Shown: piece by piece, positions 29,362-37,795 of the stretch | Position numbering within the stretch: position 1 is the first letter of the stretch | Layout of the letters: each line of letters begins with the position of its first letter | NCBI RefSeq assembly: GCF_035946055.1 | Contig: NZ_CP108364.1 | Coordinates: 3,162,001-3,226,000 of the forward strand | Source of the DNA: Streptomyces sp. NBC_01341 | Lineage (GTDB): Bacteria > Actinomycetota > Actinomycetes > Streptomycetales > Streptomycetaceae | Length of the DNA stretch: 64,000 nucleotides | Direction of reading: 5' to 3' | Made by a program: the position numbers and the translations under genes | The notes under the pieces: generated by a model | Databases searched by the model: none | What the model was told of the DNA's origin: nothing | The model's input: the letters and a program-made list of their open reading frames with translations, nothing else

Positions 29362-30846
29362 TCATCGTGTCGCGTGCAGGGAGTTCGAGGTGGCCGCCTC
29401 GTCCACCGGCCGCCGCTGGCCCGGTACCTTCCCGCCCGTCGCCGCGGCACGCCCACGGCGCAGGTGCAGCACGCACGCCACGCAGGCGAGCGCGGCCAGC
29501 ACGAATCCGTACGGGGGTGTCGACCCCGAGGGCTGCGTCTCGTAGACCAGCGCGGCCGACAGCACCGTCACGGCGTCCAGCGCCCGGCCCCCTGACGCGG
29601 TGGCGGCGAGCACGGCCGTGGCCCACAGCAGGTACCAGGGCTGGACCATCGGCGAGAGGGCGACGAGTGCCAGCAGCGCGGGGCCCAGCGCGCGGACGGG
29701 TTCAGTCCGGCCCGTCGCGGCGTGCCACGCGAGGCGGCCGATGAGCACCAGGGCCACCAGCAGGGCCAGCCTCTGCACGGCGGACCTGACGGGATCCGGG
29801 TCCACGCCCGCCGTCAGCCGCAGGAGTTCGCCCAGACCGAGGCCCAGGTCGCTGCTGAACGACAACGCGGTGTGGATGCGTCCCGCGACACCCTGGGTCC
29901 CCAGCCAGCCGAAACCGGTGCCGCAGACGACCGTGGCGCCGGCGGCGACCGCGCCCGCGACCAGGCCCGGCGCCAGGAGCCCCTTCGCCACCCGTCGCGC
30001 GGTGGACCCGCTCGCGGCCCTGCCCACCACGACGCCGACGAACAGCAGCGCCACCGCTGCCGGGGACTTGACCATCACGGCGAGCCCGATGAGCGCCGAG
30101 CCGCTGATCCACCTCCCGCGCAGGGCGAGCAGCGCACCCGCCAGCATGAGGCCGGTCATCAGCCCGTCGTTGTGGACACCGCCGACGACGTGAATCAGCA
30201 GCAGCGGGTTCAGCGCCCCGAGCCACAGGGCGGCGCTCTCGCTGCGGCCGTGCTCCCGGGCGAGGTTCCGCAGGGCCCACACGATCAGCACCAGGGACGC
30301 CAGGGCGATGAGCCGCATGCCCAGCACGGCCGGGACGACCGTGCCGCCGGTCGCCCCGGCCACGCCCCGCGCGAGGATCAGGAAGAACGGCCCGTACGGC
30401 GCCGGGGTGTCGGTCCAGTGCCCGCCGACGCTCGCCGCGGCGTCGCCGCCCGGTCCGCCGGGGTCCAGGACGGACGGCCCGGCGCTGTAGACGTCGTGGC
30501 CCTCCATGACCATCACGCCCTGAGAGACGTAGCTGTAGACGTCCGCGCTGTAGAGCGGCGGCGCCAGGAGGAACGGCGCCGCCCACCACACGAGGGTGAC
30601 GAGGGTGTGGCGAACGGCGGCTCCGGTGCGCCCGTACAGCCACCAGGCCACGACGAGCAGTGTCAGTCCGCCGTACGCGGCCGCGTAGCCCGCCGCCGTC
30701 AGGGCGGGCCCCCGGGGCACCCACAGTCCCCATGGGTCGTGGGCCGGCAGTGTGCCGACGGCCCAGCCCCCCAGGGCGGCGGCCGCCGCCCCCGCCGCGC
30801 CCAGCCGACGGCAGCCGCCGGCGCTCCGTGCCCCCAATGCCCGCAT
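29362..30846 (-). CDS. Polyprenol-phosphate-mannose-dependent mannosyltransferase, MptB-like membrane protein
   Basis: 494 residues with about 12-13 hydrophobic segments. The first periplasmic loop has the acidic LYSADVYSYVSQGVMVMEGHDVY motif, like the D-x-Y signature of GT-C enzymes that use polyprenyl-phosphate sugars. The central NPLLLIHVVGGVHNDGLM and the C-terminal SPMVQPWYLLW are typical of the MptA/MptB group, which elongates alpha-1,6-mannan in mycobacteria. In Streptomyces the acceptor is unknown. The upstream side is unusual: the IS607-group remnant stops about 20 bp before this start, so the native promoter may have been displaced and the true start could differ. Confidence 0.8.
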   Translation of the reverse strand: MRALGARSAGGCRRLGAAGAAAAALGGWAVGTLPAHDPWGLWVPRGPALTAAGYAAAYGGLTLLVVAWWLYGRTGAAVRHTLVTLVWWAAPFLLAPPLYSADVYSYVSQGVMVMEGHDVYSAGPSVLDPGGPGGDAAASVGGHWTDTPAPYGPFFLILARGVAGATGGTVVPAVLGMRLIALASLVLIVWALRNLAREHGRSESAALWLGALNPLLLIHVVGGVHNDGLMTGLMLAGALLALRGRWISGSALIGLAVMVKSPAAVALLFVGVVVGRAASGSTARRVAKGLLAPGLVAGAVAAGATVVCGTGFGWLGTQGVAGRIHTALSFSSDLGLGLGELLRLTAGVDPDPVRSAVQRLALLVALVLIGRLAWHAATGRTEPVRALGPALLALVALSPMVQPWYLLWATAVLAATASGGRALDAVTVLSAALVYETQPSGSTPPYGFVLAALACVACVLHLRRGRAAATGGKVPGQRRPVDEAATSNSLHATR

Positions 30847-30866
30847 GGGCCGAGAACCTACCGTTC

Positions 30867-31169
30867 CTAAAGACTGAGCGGGAGTGAGTCCTGTTGCCGG
30901 AACTCATGCTCAGCCGAACGCCCCGAACGGTGTTGGGCGTTCTGGTCCACCGCGTTCCTGCCGCGTTCAGCTCCATCGGATCGTGTCCGTGGTCCGGGTA
31001 CGCGGGGGCGGTTTCCCTCGCTGCCTCGATCATCTGGTCCTGCCTGGGCGGTCCGATGCCCGCCAGCATCGCTCTGGTGCTGGCGGGGCGGTGCCGTCCG
31101 TCGCCGGATCGGGTGTCCGAGGGAGCGCCTGCCGATGGCCACCGAGGCGGCGGGGTGTCGGCTGGTCAT
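30867..31169 (-). pseudogene. Probable C-terminal remnant of TnpB
   Basis: An open frame of 100 codons, basic and low in hydrophobics. It contains ASVAIGRRSLGHPIRRRTAP and finishes QQDSLPLSL. Streptomyces IS607-group TnpB proteins commonly end with such an Arg/Gly/Pro-rich tail and a D-S-L-x-L-S finish. It begins directly after the stop of the N-terminal piece, one frame off. The match is by recall of family appearance and was not tested by alignment. The alternative is a spurious frame. Confidence 0.5.
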
Positions 31170-31417
31170 GCGGTTGAGGAGGCCGTCAGCCCACGCTTAC
31201 GGGCAGCCCACATCTCGGTGGAGTGCTCCAGCCCGTCCCCGCAGCGGGTCTTGAGATCCCGCGACGCCAGGGAACCCATGTGGCCGCCGACCAGACGCAA
31301 CACCTTCTCATCCTCGGCGGTGAGGCCCTTGAGGCGGTCGCGAATGCTCACCCCCGACGGGCCATCGGCGACGAACGGACGTGAAATCGTCCGCAGTGGC
31401 TTCTTCGGCTCAGCCAT
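31166..31417 (-). pseudogene. tnpB: TnpB N-terminal fragment
   Basis: 83 residues from ATG 31417, overlapping the tnpA stop by 8 bp (ATGGCTGA), as in intact IS607-group elements. It shows the family N-terminus: GVSIRDRLKGLTAEDEKVLR, then HMGSLASRDLKTRC and EHSTEMWAARKRGLTAS. It then stops, where a full TnpB continues for some 400 more residues including the RuvC-like catalytic region and zinc ribbon. None of those are present. Confidence 0.8.
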
Positions 31418-32009
31418 GCGACGCCGCTTCAAGAGCCTTCACCGCACGGTTCTTCGCCGACCGGCGCCCGTACAACCGGGCGCAGAACGACGTCAAGACC
31501 TCCACCGTGTCCCGTACCAGGTCGTCTTCGACTTCGCCCTCGTCGAGGACAATGAGACGACGGCCCGTCGCGGAAAGGGCGGCCTCGACCAGCTCCACGT
31601 TCATCCGGCCCAACCGGTCCTTGTGCTCCACCACAACGGTGATCACCTCGGGATCGGCCAGCAGACGACGGGCCTTGGACCGGCCACCGTTCATGCCCGA
31701 GGCGATCTCGGACTCCACCCGCACGACCCGGTGACCGGCCTTCGCCGCCCACGCGGACAAGCGGGCAACCTGCCGCTCCAGATCAGCTTTCTGGTCATGC
31801 GAGGAGACACGGGCATACAGACCCAGCCCTCCGACCGCTTCCGGCGCGGCGTTCGACTCGACGTTCACCAGGATCGTGCGCGGACCGACCCGCTGAGCCG
31901 GTACCGGCAGCGTCCCCTCACGGAACCAGCGATACGCGGTCTGCGGATGCACGCCCTGCGTCTTCGCCCATTCCGTCAGATTCACACCCGGACAACGACA
32001 CTCACTCAA
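31410..32009 (-). CDS. tnpA: IS607-family serine recombinase TnpA
   Basis: 199 residues and apparently intact. An N-terminal MerR-like helix-turn-helix (LTEWAKTQGVHPQTAYRWFREG, from 11) is followed by the serine-recombinase domain. It has LYARVSSHDQKADLERQV (nucleophile about Ser69) and HKDRLGRMNVELVEAAL, the conserved D-R-L-x-R helix. Putting the DNA-binding domain before the catalytic domain is the hallmark of IS607 transposases. The start (MSECRCPGVN) could be later, at a codon before NLTEWAK. It lies between two conserved chromosomal genes, which points to a recent insertion. Confidence 0.92.
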   Translation of the reverse strand: MSECRCPGVNLTEWAKTQGVHPQTAYRWFREGTLPVPAQRVGPRTILVNVESNAAPEAVGGLGLYARVSSHDQKADLERQVARLSAWAAKAGHRVVRVESEIASGMNGGRSKARRLLADPEVITVVVEHKDRLGRMNVELVEAALSATGRRLIVLDEGEVEDDLVRDTVEVLTSFCARLYGRRSAKNRAVKALEAASHG

Positions 32010-32107
32010 ACAGGGTTACGCTCACTTTCCCGACTGTGATGACCAGCAGTTGAAAACACCAGGGCATGCCGCCGGCAGCAGGGCCCGGGGCGGCAGGGCC
32101 CGTGCGC

Positions 32108-33391
32108 TCAGGCCTTGGGGGCCACCTTGGAGAGGCCGTTGATGATGCGGTCCATGGCGTCGCCGCCCGTGGGGTCGGTGAGGTTGGCGAGCATCTTCAG
32201 CGTGAACTTCATCAGGACGGGGTGGGTCAGACCGCGCTGAGTCGCGATCTTCATGACCTTCGGGTTCCCGATCATCTTCACGAAGGCCCGGCCGAGCGTG
32301 TAGTAACCGCCGTAGGTGTCCTTCAGGACCTTCGGGTAGTGCTGCAGGGCCAGTTCGCGCTGCGCCGGGGTCGCGCGGGCGTGCGCCTGGACGATGACGT
32401 CCGCGGCGAGCTGGCCCGACTCCATGGCGTAGGCGATGCCCTCACCGTTGAACGGGTTGACCAGGCCGCCCGCGTCACCGACGAGCAGCAGGCCCTTGGT
32501 GTAGTGCGGCTGGCGGTTGAAGGCCATCGGAAGGGCGGCACCGCGGATCGGCGTCGTCATGTTCTCGGGGGTGTAACCCCAGTCCTCGGGCATGGACGCG
32601 CACCAGGCCTTGAGGACCTCGCGCCAGTCGAGCTCCCTGAAGGCCGACGAGGAGTTCAGGATGCCGAGCCCGACGTTGGACGTCCCGTCGCCCATGCCGA
32701 AGATCCAGCCGTAGCCGGGCAGCAGCCGGTCCTCGGCGCCGCGGCGGTCCCACAGCTCCAGCCAGGACTCCAGGTAGTCGTCGTCGTGGCGGGGCGAGGT
32801 GAAGTACGTGCGGACCGCGACGCCCATCGGACGGTCCTCGCGGCGGTGCAGCCCCATGTTGAGGGAGAGCCGGGTGGAGTTGCCGTCGGCGGCGACGACG
32901 AGCGGCGCGTGGAAGGTGACCGGGGTCTTCTCCTCGCCGAGCTTCGCGTGGACGCCGGTGATGCGCCCGGTGCGCTCGTCCTTGATCGGTTCCCCGACGT
33001 TGCAGCGCTCGTGCAGCCGGGCTCCCGCCTTCTGTGCCTGCCGGGCCAGCTGCTCGTCGAAGTCGTCGCGCTTGCGCACGAGACCGTAGTCCGGGTACGA
33101 GGCGAGGTCCGGCCAGTCCAGCTGGAGGCGGACGCCGCCGCCGATGATGCGCAGCCCCTTGTTGCGGAGCCAGCCGGCCTCTTCGGAGATGTCGATGCCC
33201 ATGGAGACGAGCTGCTTGGTGGCGCGCGGGGTGAGACCGTCGCCGCAGACCTTCTCCCGCGGGAAGGCCGTCTTCTCCAGGAGGAGGACGTCGAGGCCGG
33301 CCTTGGCGAGGTAGTACGCGGTCGTGGAGCCGGCTGGGCCCGCTCCGACGACGATCACGTCCGCGCTGTGTTCGGAGAGGGGCTCGGTCAC
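32108..33391 (-). CDS. FAD-dependent geranylgeranyl reductase-family oxidoreductase
   Basis: 427 residues from GTG 33391, preceded by GGGAGA about 8 nt upstream. The N-terminal dinucleotide fold is VIVVGAGPAGSTTAYYLAKAG, followed by KVCGDGLTPRATKQL, typical of the geranylgeranyl reductase/ChlP family, and the second FAD motif LLLVGDAGGLVNPFNGEGIAYAMESG. The family saturates double bonds of isoprenoid chains. Near menG, mqn genes and the polyprenyl synthase, partial saturation of the menaquinone side chain, as known for Streptomyces MK-9(H6/H8), is a reasonable inferred role. Confidence 0.88.
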   Translation of the reverse strand: MTEPLSEHSADVIVVGAGPAGSTTAYYLAKAGLDVLLLEKTAFPREKVCGDGLTPRATKQLVSMGIDISEEAGWLRNKGLRIIGGGVRLQLDWPDLASYPDYGLVRKRDDFDEQLARQAQKAGARLHERCNVGEPIKDERTGRITGVHAKLGEEKTPVTFHAPLVVAADGNSTRLSLNMGLHRREDRPMGVAVRTYFTSPRHDDDYLESWLELWDRRGAEDRLLPGYGWIFGMGDGTSNVGLGILNSSSAFRELDWREVLKAWCASMPEDWGYTPENMTTPIRGAALPMAFNRQPHYTKGLLLVGDAGGLVNPFNGEGIAYAMESGQLAADVIVQAHARATPAQRELALQHYPKVLKDTYGGYYTLGRAFVKMIGNPKVMKIATQRGLTHPVLMKFTLKMLANLTDPTGGDAMDRIINGLSKVAPKA

Positions 33392-33488
33392 GGTCGGATC
33401 TCCCGAAGACTCGAATTCGCGTGCCGCGCGGCACATGTCGCGTGCAGTCTATGGGTGGCTGCTGATCAACCTCCCGAAGGGCTCCCCG

Positions 33489-34007
33489 ATGTCTCACGTG
33501 ACCGACCCGACGCCGTCCGTACATCTGCGTGTCCCCACCGACGAGGACGCCCTGGCCTGGTACCGGGTGTTCGACGACCGGGAAGTGATGGAGTTCCACG
33601 GCGGACGCCGGGCGGAGTACTCCGTGTACGAGGAGTTGACCGCCCGCCAGCGCAGGCACGACGCCGAGCTCGGCCACTGCCTGTGGACGGTGCTGGACGA
33701 CTCCGGCGCGGTGCTCGGCTTCACCGGCGCCCAGCCGTGGCCGCACGAGTCGTTCGGCCCCGTGGGCGAGGTGGAGATCGGCTGGCGGCTGGGCCGGGCC
33801 TCGTGGGGGTACGGCTACGCGACCGCCGCCGCGCGCACCACGCTGGAACGCCTGCGGGCACTCGGGGTGCGCGAGGTGGTGGCGATGATCAACGCCCGGA
33901 ACGCGCGCTCGGTGGCGGTGGCCGTACGTCTCGGCATGCGGCAGGCCGAGACGTACACCACGCCGGTGACGGAGCAGGAGGCGTACTGCTTCCGCCTGGA
34001 CCTCTGA
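33489..34007 (+). CDS. GNAT-family N-acetyltransferase (RimJ/RimL-like)
   Basis: 172 residues from ATG 33489 (MSHVTDPTPS), with GAAGGG upstream. It shows the GNAT order: VHLRVPTDEDALAWYRVF at the start, EVEIGWRLGRASWGYGYATAAART as the acetyl-CoA-binding loop (the G-x-G-Y-A-T segment replacing Q-x-x-G-x-G/A), then INARNARSVAVAVRLGM. This subtype acetylates small molecules or protein N-termini; the substrate is unknown. It is divergent from the reductase gene and convergent with menG. Confidence 0.88.
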   Translation: MSHVTDPTPSVHLRVPTDEDALAWYRVFDDREVMEFHGGRRAEYSVYEELTARQRRHDAELGHCLWTVLDDSGAVLGFTGAQPWPHESFGPVGEVEIGWRLGRASWGYGYATAAARTTLERLRALGVREVVAMINARNARSVAVAVRLGMRQAETYTTPVTEQEAYCFRLDL

Positions 34008-34019
34008 GCCCCGCGGGGG

Positions 34020-34712
34020 TCAGGCGCGCACGCCCCGGTGCAGCGCCACCACGCCGCCGGTGAGGTTGCGCCAGGCGACATCCGACCAGCCGGCCTTCTG
34101 CAGCAGCGCGGCGAGGCCGGCCTGGTCGGGCCAGGCGCGGATCGACTCGGCGAGGTAGACGTAGGCGTCGGGGTTCGACGACACCGCCCGGGCGACCGGC
34201 GGCAGCGCGCGCATCAGGTACTCGGTGTAGACGGTCCTGAAGGGCGCCCAGGTCGGCTGCGAGAACTCGCAGATGACCACCCGGCCGCCGCGCTTGGTGA
34301 CGCGGTAGAGCTCGCCGAGCGCGGCGGCGGTGTCCTGGATGTTGCGGAGACCGAAGGAGATGGTGACCGCGTCGAAGGTCTCGTCCTTGAAGGGGAGCTT
34401 CGTGCCGTCCCCCGCGGTGAACGGCATCCACGGGTGCCGCTGCTTGCCCACCCGGAGCATGCCGAGCGAGAAGTCGCACGGCACCACATAGGCGCCGGCC
34501 TGTGCGAAGGGCTGCGAGGAGGTGGCCGTCCCGGCCGCCAGGTCGAGGATCTTCTGGGCCGGCCGGGCGTCGACGGCCCGGGCGACCTCCTTGCGCCAGA
34601 GCCGCGCCTGTCCGAGCGACAGCACGTCGTTGGTGAGGTCGTAGTTCGCCGCCACGTCGTCGAACATCGAGGCGACTTCGTGCGGCTGCTTGTCCAGGGA
34701 TGCTCGGGTCAC
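34020..34712 (-). CDS. menG: Demethylmenaquinone methyltransferase
   Basis: 230 residues from GTG 34712; an upstream ATG at 34720 hits a stop after three codons. SAM-dependent C-methylation is the last step of menaquinone synthesis. Motif I is [13 protein letters not shown], preceded by [25 protein letters not shown], which is diagnostic of the UbiE/MenG family, and followed by [19 protein letters not shown] and [12 protein letters not shown]. The futalosine pathway still needs this enzyme, so its place near mqnC and mqnA fits. Confidence 0.95.
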   Translation of the reverse strand: MTRASLDKQPHEVASMFDDVAANYDLTNDVLSLGQARLWRKEVARAVDARPAQKILDLAAGTATSSQPFAQAGAYVVPCDFSLGMLRVGKQRHPWMPFTAGDGTKLPFKDETFDAVTISFGLRNIQDTAAALGELYRVTKRGGRVVICEFSQPTWAPFRTVYTEYLMRALPPVARAVSSNPDAYVYLAESIRAWPDQAGLAALLQKAGWSDVAWRNLTGGVVALHRGVRA

Positions 34713-34898
34713 CCGCCCATTCAAGCAGCCGCGCCCCCGGCGCCCCGAGGCGGCGTGAACCTTTTCGGTCCGGAGGCACTCCGTACAGGTGCCGGGGGAC
34801 GGGTACGCGGCCCGCGTGCCGCTGCCGGCGGGCCGGAGAGGGCGGGGAAGGGCGGTCCGGCCCCGGGGCACACCAAGATCACGGATACTCGCGGGACG

Positions 34899-35780
34899 AT
34901 GCAGAGCAACGACACCCACCACATACGCACCGCTGCCGCACCCCGCCGCCGGGACTTATCCGCGGCGCCCGGCCGCTCCGCACGCCGCCGGCCGAGCCTG
35001 CGCGTCCGCAGGCGCCGGAGATTCGCGGCAGTGCTGCTCCTCGCACTCGTGGCCGGCGCGGTCTACCTCGCGGTGGAACCGCCCTGGCGGGGCGGCGGAC
35101 CGGCCGTCGCCGCCGGCTCCGGGGACGTCAGGCCCACCCCCGCCGCGGCGGACCGGCCGGCACCCGTACGGATCGCCCCCGATGTCCCGCCCGCCGCCAC
35201 CCCGCCGGCCGAGGTGAAGGTGCCGGAGGCGGGCCCCGGCACCTTCACCGTCGCCCGCGCGGGCGTCGCGGCCACGGGCGCGGGGAGCCGGTACCGCGTC
35301 GAGGTGGAGGACGGCAGCGGGGTCGATCCCGACGAGGCCGCCGCCGGAGTCGCGGAGATACTCGCCCACCCGCGCGGCTGGAACAAGGGCGGCACCCACG
35401 CGTTCCGCCAGGTCGCCGACGGCTCGGCCGGGCTGGTGATCCGCATCGGCACCCCCACGACGACGGACCGGCTGTGCGCCCGCTACGGCCTGCGCACCGG
35501 CGGTGAGCTCAACTGCCGGGGCGCCAAGGACGTCATGGTGAACCTGCGCCGCTGGCAGCTGGGTTCACCCGAGTTCGACGGGTCGCCGGCCGAGTACCGC
35601 GCCCTGATCATCAACCACGAGGTCGGTCACTGGCTGGGCCACGGCCACGAGACCTGCCCCGGTCCGGGCAGACCGGCGCCCGCCATGATGCAGCAGATCA
35701 AGGGCCTGAAGGGGTGCGTGTCCAACGCCTGGCCCTACGACGGGAAGGGGCGCTACCTGGGCGGGCCTCCGGCGCGGTGA
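34899..35780 (+). CDS. DUF3152 membrane-anchored metalloprotease-like protein
   Basis: 293 residues from ATG 34899. A highly basic N-terminus (RRRRR near 37-41) precedes one transmembrane segment ([18 protein letters not shown]), then an extracellular Pro/Ala-rich linker (70-115) and the DUF3152 domain. The domain ends in [12 protein letters not shown]: His240, Glu241, His244 and His250 form the HExxHxxxxxH zinc-binding motif of zincins. Two cysteine pairs (C193/C206 and C253/C272 approximately) could form disulfides. Substrate and function are not established for this actinobacterial family. Confidence 0.85.
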   Translation: MQSNDTHHIRTAAAPRRRDLSAAPGRSARRRPSLRVRRRRRFAAVLLLALVAGAVYLAVEPPWRGGGPAVAAGSGDVRPTPAAADRPAPVRIAPDVPPAATPPAEVKVPEAGPGTFTVARAGVAATGAGSRYRVEVEDGSGVDPDEAAAGVAEILAHPRGWNKGGTHAFRQVADGSAGLVIRIGTPTTTDRLCARYGLRTGGELNCRGAKDVMVNLRRWQLGSPEFDGSPAEYRALIINHEVGHWLGHGHETCPGPGRPAPAMMQQIKGLKGCVSNAWPYDGKGRYLGGPPAR

Positions 35781-35871
35781 CGCCGTGCCACCCCCGCCCC
35801 CCGGGCGTCCGCCGACGCGGTGCCGGCCGGATCGCCGCGGCACTCACCTCCGAGTCCGCGCGCCCGTGGCC

Positions 35872-36516
35872 TCACCGCCGCCGGTAGACCAGCCGACCGC
35901 CGAGCACCGTGGCCACGCACGCCGTGCCGCCCGCCGCGCGCAGCTCCGCCTCGTCCCGGACGTCGAATACCGCGAGGTCCGCGCGGCCGCCCGCAAGGAG
36001 GGGGCCGTACACCGAAGCCGCCAGGGTCCGGCCTCCCGCGAACGGGTCCAGGGACGGCTCTCCTGCGGCTGCCCCGGCGGACGGCAGGACCGTCAGGCCC
36101 GCGCGGCCGGCGGCGGTGCGGACGGCGGGCTCGCCGAGGACCCCGGCGACATGGGTGGTGCCGTGCCGGAGCATGCGCTGCAGCCCCCGGCGCACGCTGC
36201 CGGCCCGGCGGGGCTCGTCCATCCCCCCGGCCAGCCGGTCGAACTCCGCGCCGGTCAGCGGCCGCTCCCCGAGCTCGTCGGCCTCGCGCGGGTCCGGGTG
36301 GTAGCAGCGGGTCAGCAGCGGTAGCCCGTCCCGCTGGACCAGGCCGGGAGTGAGGACGCCGGGCCACTGCCGGACTCTGGCCGAGGGATGGGCGGCCAGG
36401 ACCTCGTCGTACGGGCCGACGGCCGCGACGCGGTCACCGTCCACGGCGACCGCGCCCCCGGGCACGCCTGCCGCGCCGACCGGAAGGACCAGCGGCGCGG
36501 CGTGAACGGTCAGCAC
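35872..36516 (-). CDS. Short amidohydrolase/imidazolonepropionase-like protein lacking the catalytic barrel
   Basis: 214 residues, placed 7 bp after mqnC. The N-terminal strands (APLVLPVGAAGVPGGAVAVDGDRVAAVGPYDEVL) and the C-terminal LLAGGRADLAVFDV and LGGRLVYRRR match the two halves of the small composite domain of amidohydrolases. Between them only about 110 residues remain, where a TIM barrel of about 300 is expected. The usual metal-binding HxH after PG(F/L)V is replaced by PGLVQRDG. So it is unlikely to be a working deaminase. Coupling to mqnC suggests a menaquinone-related role, but that is inference. Confidence 0.7.
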   Translation of the reverse strand: MLTVHAAPLVLPVGAAGVPGGAVAVDGDRVAAVGPYDEVLAAHPSARVRQWPGVLTPGLVQRDGLPLLTRCYHPDPREADELGERPLTGAEFDRLAGGMDEPRRAGSVRRGLQRMLRHGTTHVAGVLGEPAVRTAAGRAGLTVLPSAGAAAGEPSLDPFAGGRTLAASVYGPLLAGGRADLAVFDVRDEAELRAAGGTACVATVLGGRLVYRRR

Positions 36517-36523
36517 GGCTGCG

Positions 36524-37723
36524 TCAGTTGGCGTCGAGGAGCTTCAGCTCCGGGTGCGCCGTGCCGCCGGCGATCGCGGTGGACGAGATGTGCGAGACGA
36601 CGCGCGCGTCGACGGGGTCGTTCGCCGGGTCGTCGTGGACGATGAGGTGCTCGTAGGTCGTGGCGCGCTGGGCGGGGACGCGGCCCGCCTTGCGGATCAG
36701 GTCGATGATCTCGAGCCGGTTCGAGCGGTGCTTGGCGCCGGCCGACGAGACGACGTTCTCCTCCAGCATGATCGAGCCGAGGTCGTCAGCGCCGTAGTGC
36801 AGCGACAGCTGGCCGACCTCCTTGCCCGTGGTCAGCCAGGAGCCCTGGATGTGGGCGACGTTGTCGAGGAACAGCCGGGCGATGGCGATCATGCGCAGGT
36901 ACTCGAAGAGCGTGGCCTGCGTCTGCCCCTTCAGCTTGTTGTTCTCCGGCTGGTAGGTGTACGGGATGAAGGCGCGGAAGCCGCCCGTGCGGTCCTGGAC
37001 GTCGCGGATCATCCGCAGGTGCTCGATGCGCTCGGCGTTGGTCTCGCCCGTGCCCATCAGCATCGTGGAGGTGGACTCGACCCCGAGGCCGTGCGCGATC
37101 TCCATGATCTCCAGCCAGCGCTCGCCGGACTCCTTGAGCGGGGCGATCGCCGTGCGCGGCCGTGCGGGCAGCAGTTCGGCGCCGGCTCCCGCGAAGGAGT
37201 CGAGGCCCGCGGCGTGGATCCGGCTGATGGCCTCCTCGGCGGAGACGCCGGAGATCCGGGCCATGTGCTCGATCTCCGAGGCACCGAGGGAGTGGATGAC
37301 CAGCTCCGGGTAGGCCTTCTTGATCGCGGAGAAGTGCTCCTCGTAGTACTCGACGCCGTAGTCCGGGTGGTGGCCGCCCTGGAACATGATCTGTGTGCCG
37401 CCGAGCTCGACGGTCTCCGCGCAGCGGCGCAGGATGTCGTCGAGGCTGCGGGACCAGCCCTTGGCGGTGTCCTTGGGCGGGGCGTAGAACGCGCAGAACT
37501 TGCAGGCGGTGACGCACACGTTCGTGTAGTTGATGTTGCGCTCGATGATGTACGTCGCGATGTGCTCCGTACCGGCGTAACGACGGCGCCGGACGGCGTC
37601 GGCCGCGGCTCCCAGGGCGTGCAGGGGTGCCGACCTGTACAGGTCGAGCGCCTCCTCGGGAGTGATCCGCCCGCCCTCGGCGGCGCGGTCGAGGATGGGC
37701 TGAAGGTCGGCCTTCTCGGTCAC
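36524..37723 (-). CDS. mqnC: Cyclic dehypoxanthinyl futalosine synthase
   Basis: 399 residues. A radical-SAM enzyme of the futalosine menaquinone pathway, which cyclises dehypoxanthine futalosine. The cluster motif is NVCVTACKFCAFYAPP (CxxxCxxC). Further conserved parts are GGTQIMFQGGHHPDYGVEYYEEHF, SMLMGTGETNAERIEHL-type sequence and FIPYTYQPENNKLKG. The start is MTEKADLQPI at 37723. It heads a two-gene unit with the short amidohydrolase-like protein, and mqnA lies about 2.3 kb upstream beyond a kinase gene. Confidence 0.95.
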   Translation of the reverse strand: MTEKADLQPILDRAAEGGRITPEEALDLYRSAPLHALGAAADAVRRRRYAGTEHIATYIIERNINYTNVCVTACKFCAFYAPPKDTAKGWSRSLDDILRRCAETVELGGTQIMFQGGHHPDYGVEYYEEHFSAIKKAYPELVIHSLGASEIEHMARISGVSAEEAISRIHAAGLDSFAGAGAELLPARPRTAIAPLKESGERWLEIMEIAHGLGVESTSTMLMGTGETNAERIEHLRMIRDVQDRTGGFRAFIPYTYQPENNKLKGQTQATLFEYLRMIAIARLFLDNVAHIQGSWLTTGKEVGQLSLHYGADDLGSIMLEENVVSSAGAKHRSNRLEIIDLIRKAGRVPAQRATTYEHLIVHDDPANDPVDARVVSHISSTAIAGGTAHPELKLLDAN

Positions 37724-37795
37724 CGGGCTGTCACCTTTCGGCGGTTTTTCTACGGATCCACGGACCGATCCAGCGTACGCCAGCCGTTGCCCGGG

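Larger units (their letters stand above)
30867..32009 (-). mobile_element. IS607-group element with degenerate tnpB
   Basis: The coordinates cover only the coding parts; the ends are not defined because IS607 elements lack terminal inverted repeats and leave little target duplication. Order on the minus strand is tnpA (serine recombinase, intact), then an N-terminal piece of tnpB overlapping tnpA by 8 bp, then a probable C-terminal piece of tnpB. This is the canonical tnpA-tnpB order. The central nuclease part of tnpB is missing, so the element could move through TnpA but could not make a working TnpB RNA-guided nuclease. Confidence 0.75.

Noticed and set aside
34038..34898. N-terminal extension of the DUF3152 gene frame upstream of ATG 34899
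   Set aside because: The frame stays open across menG on the other strand, but conserved sequence begins only after 34899, where a GGGAC site precedes an ATG.
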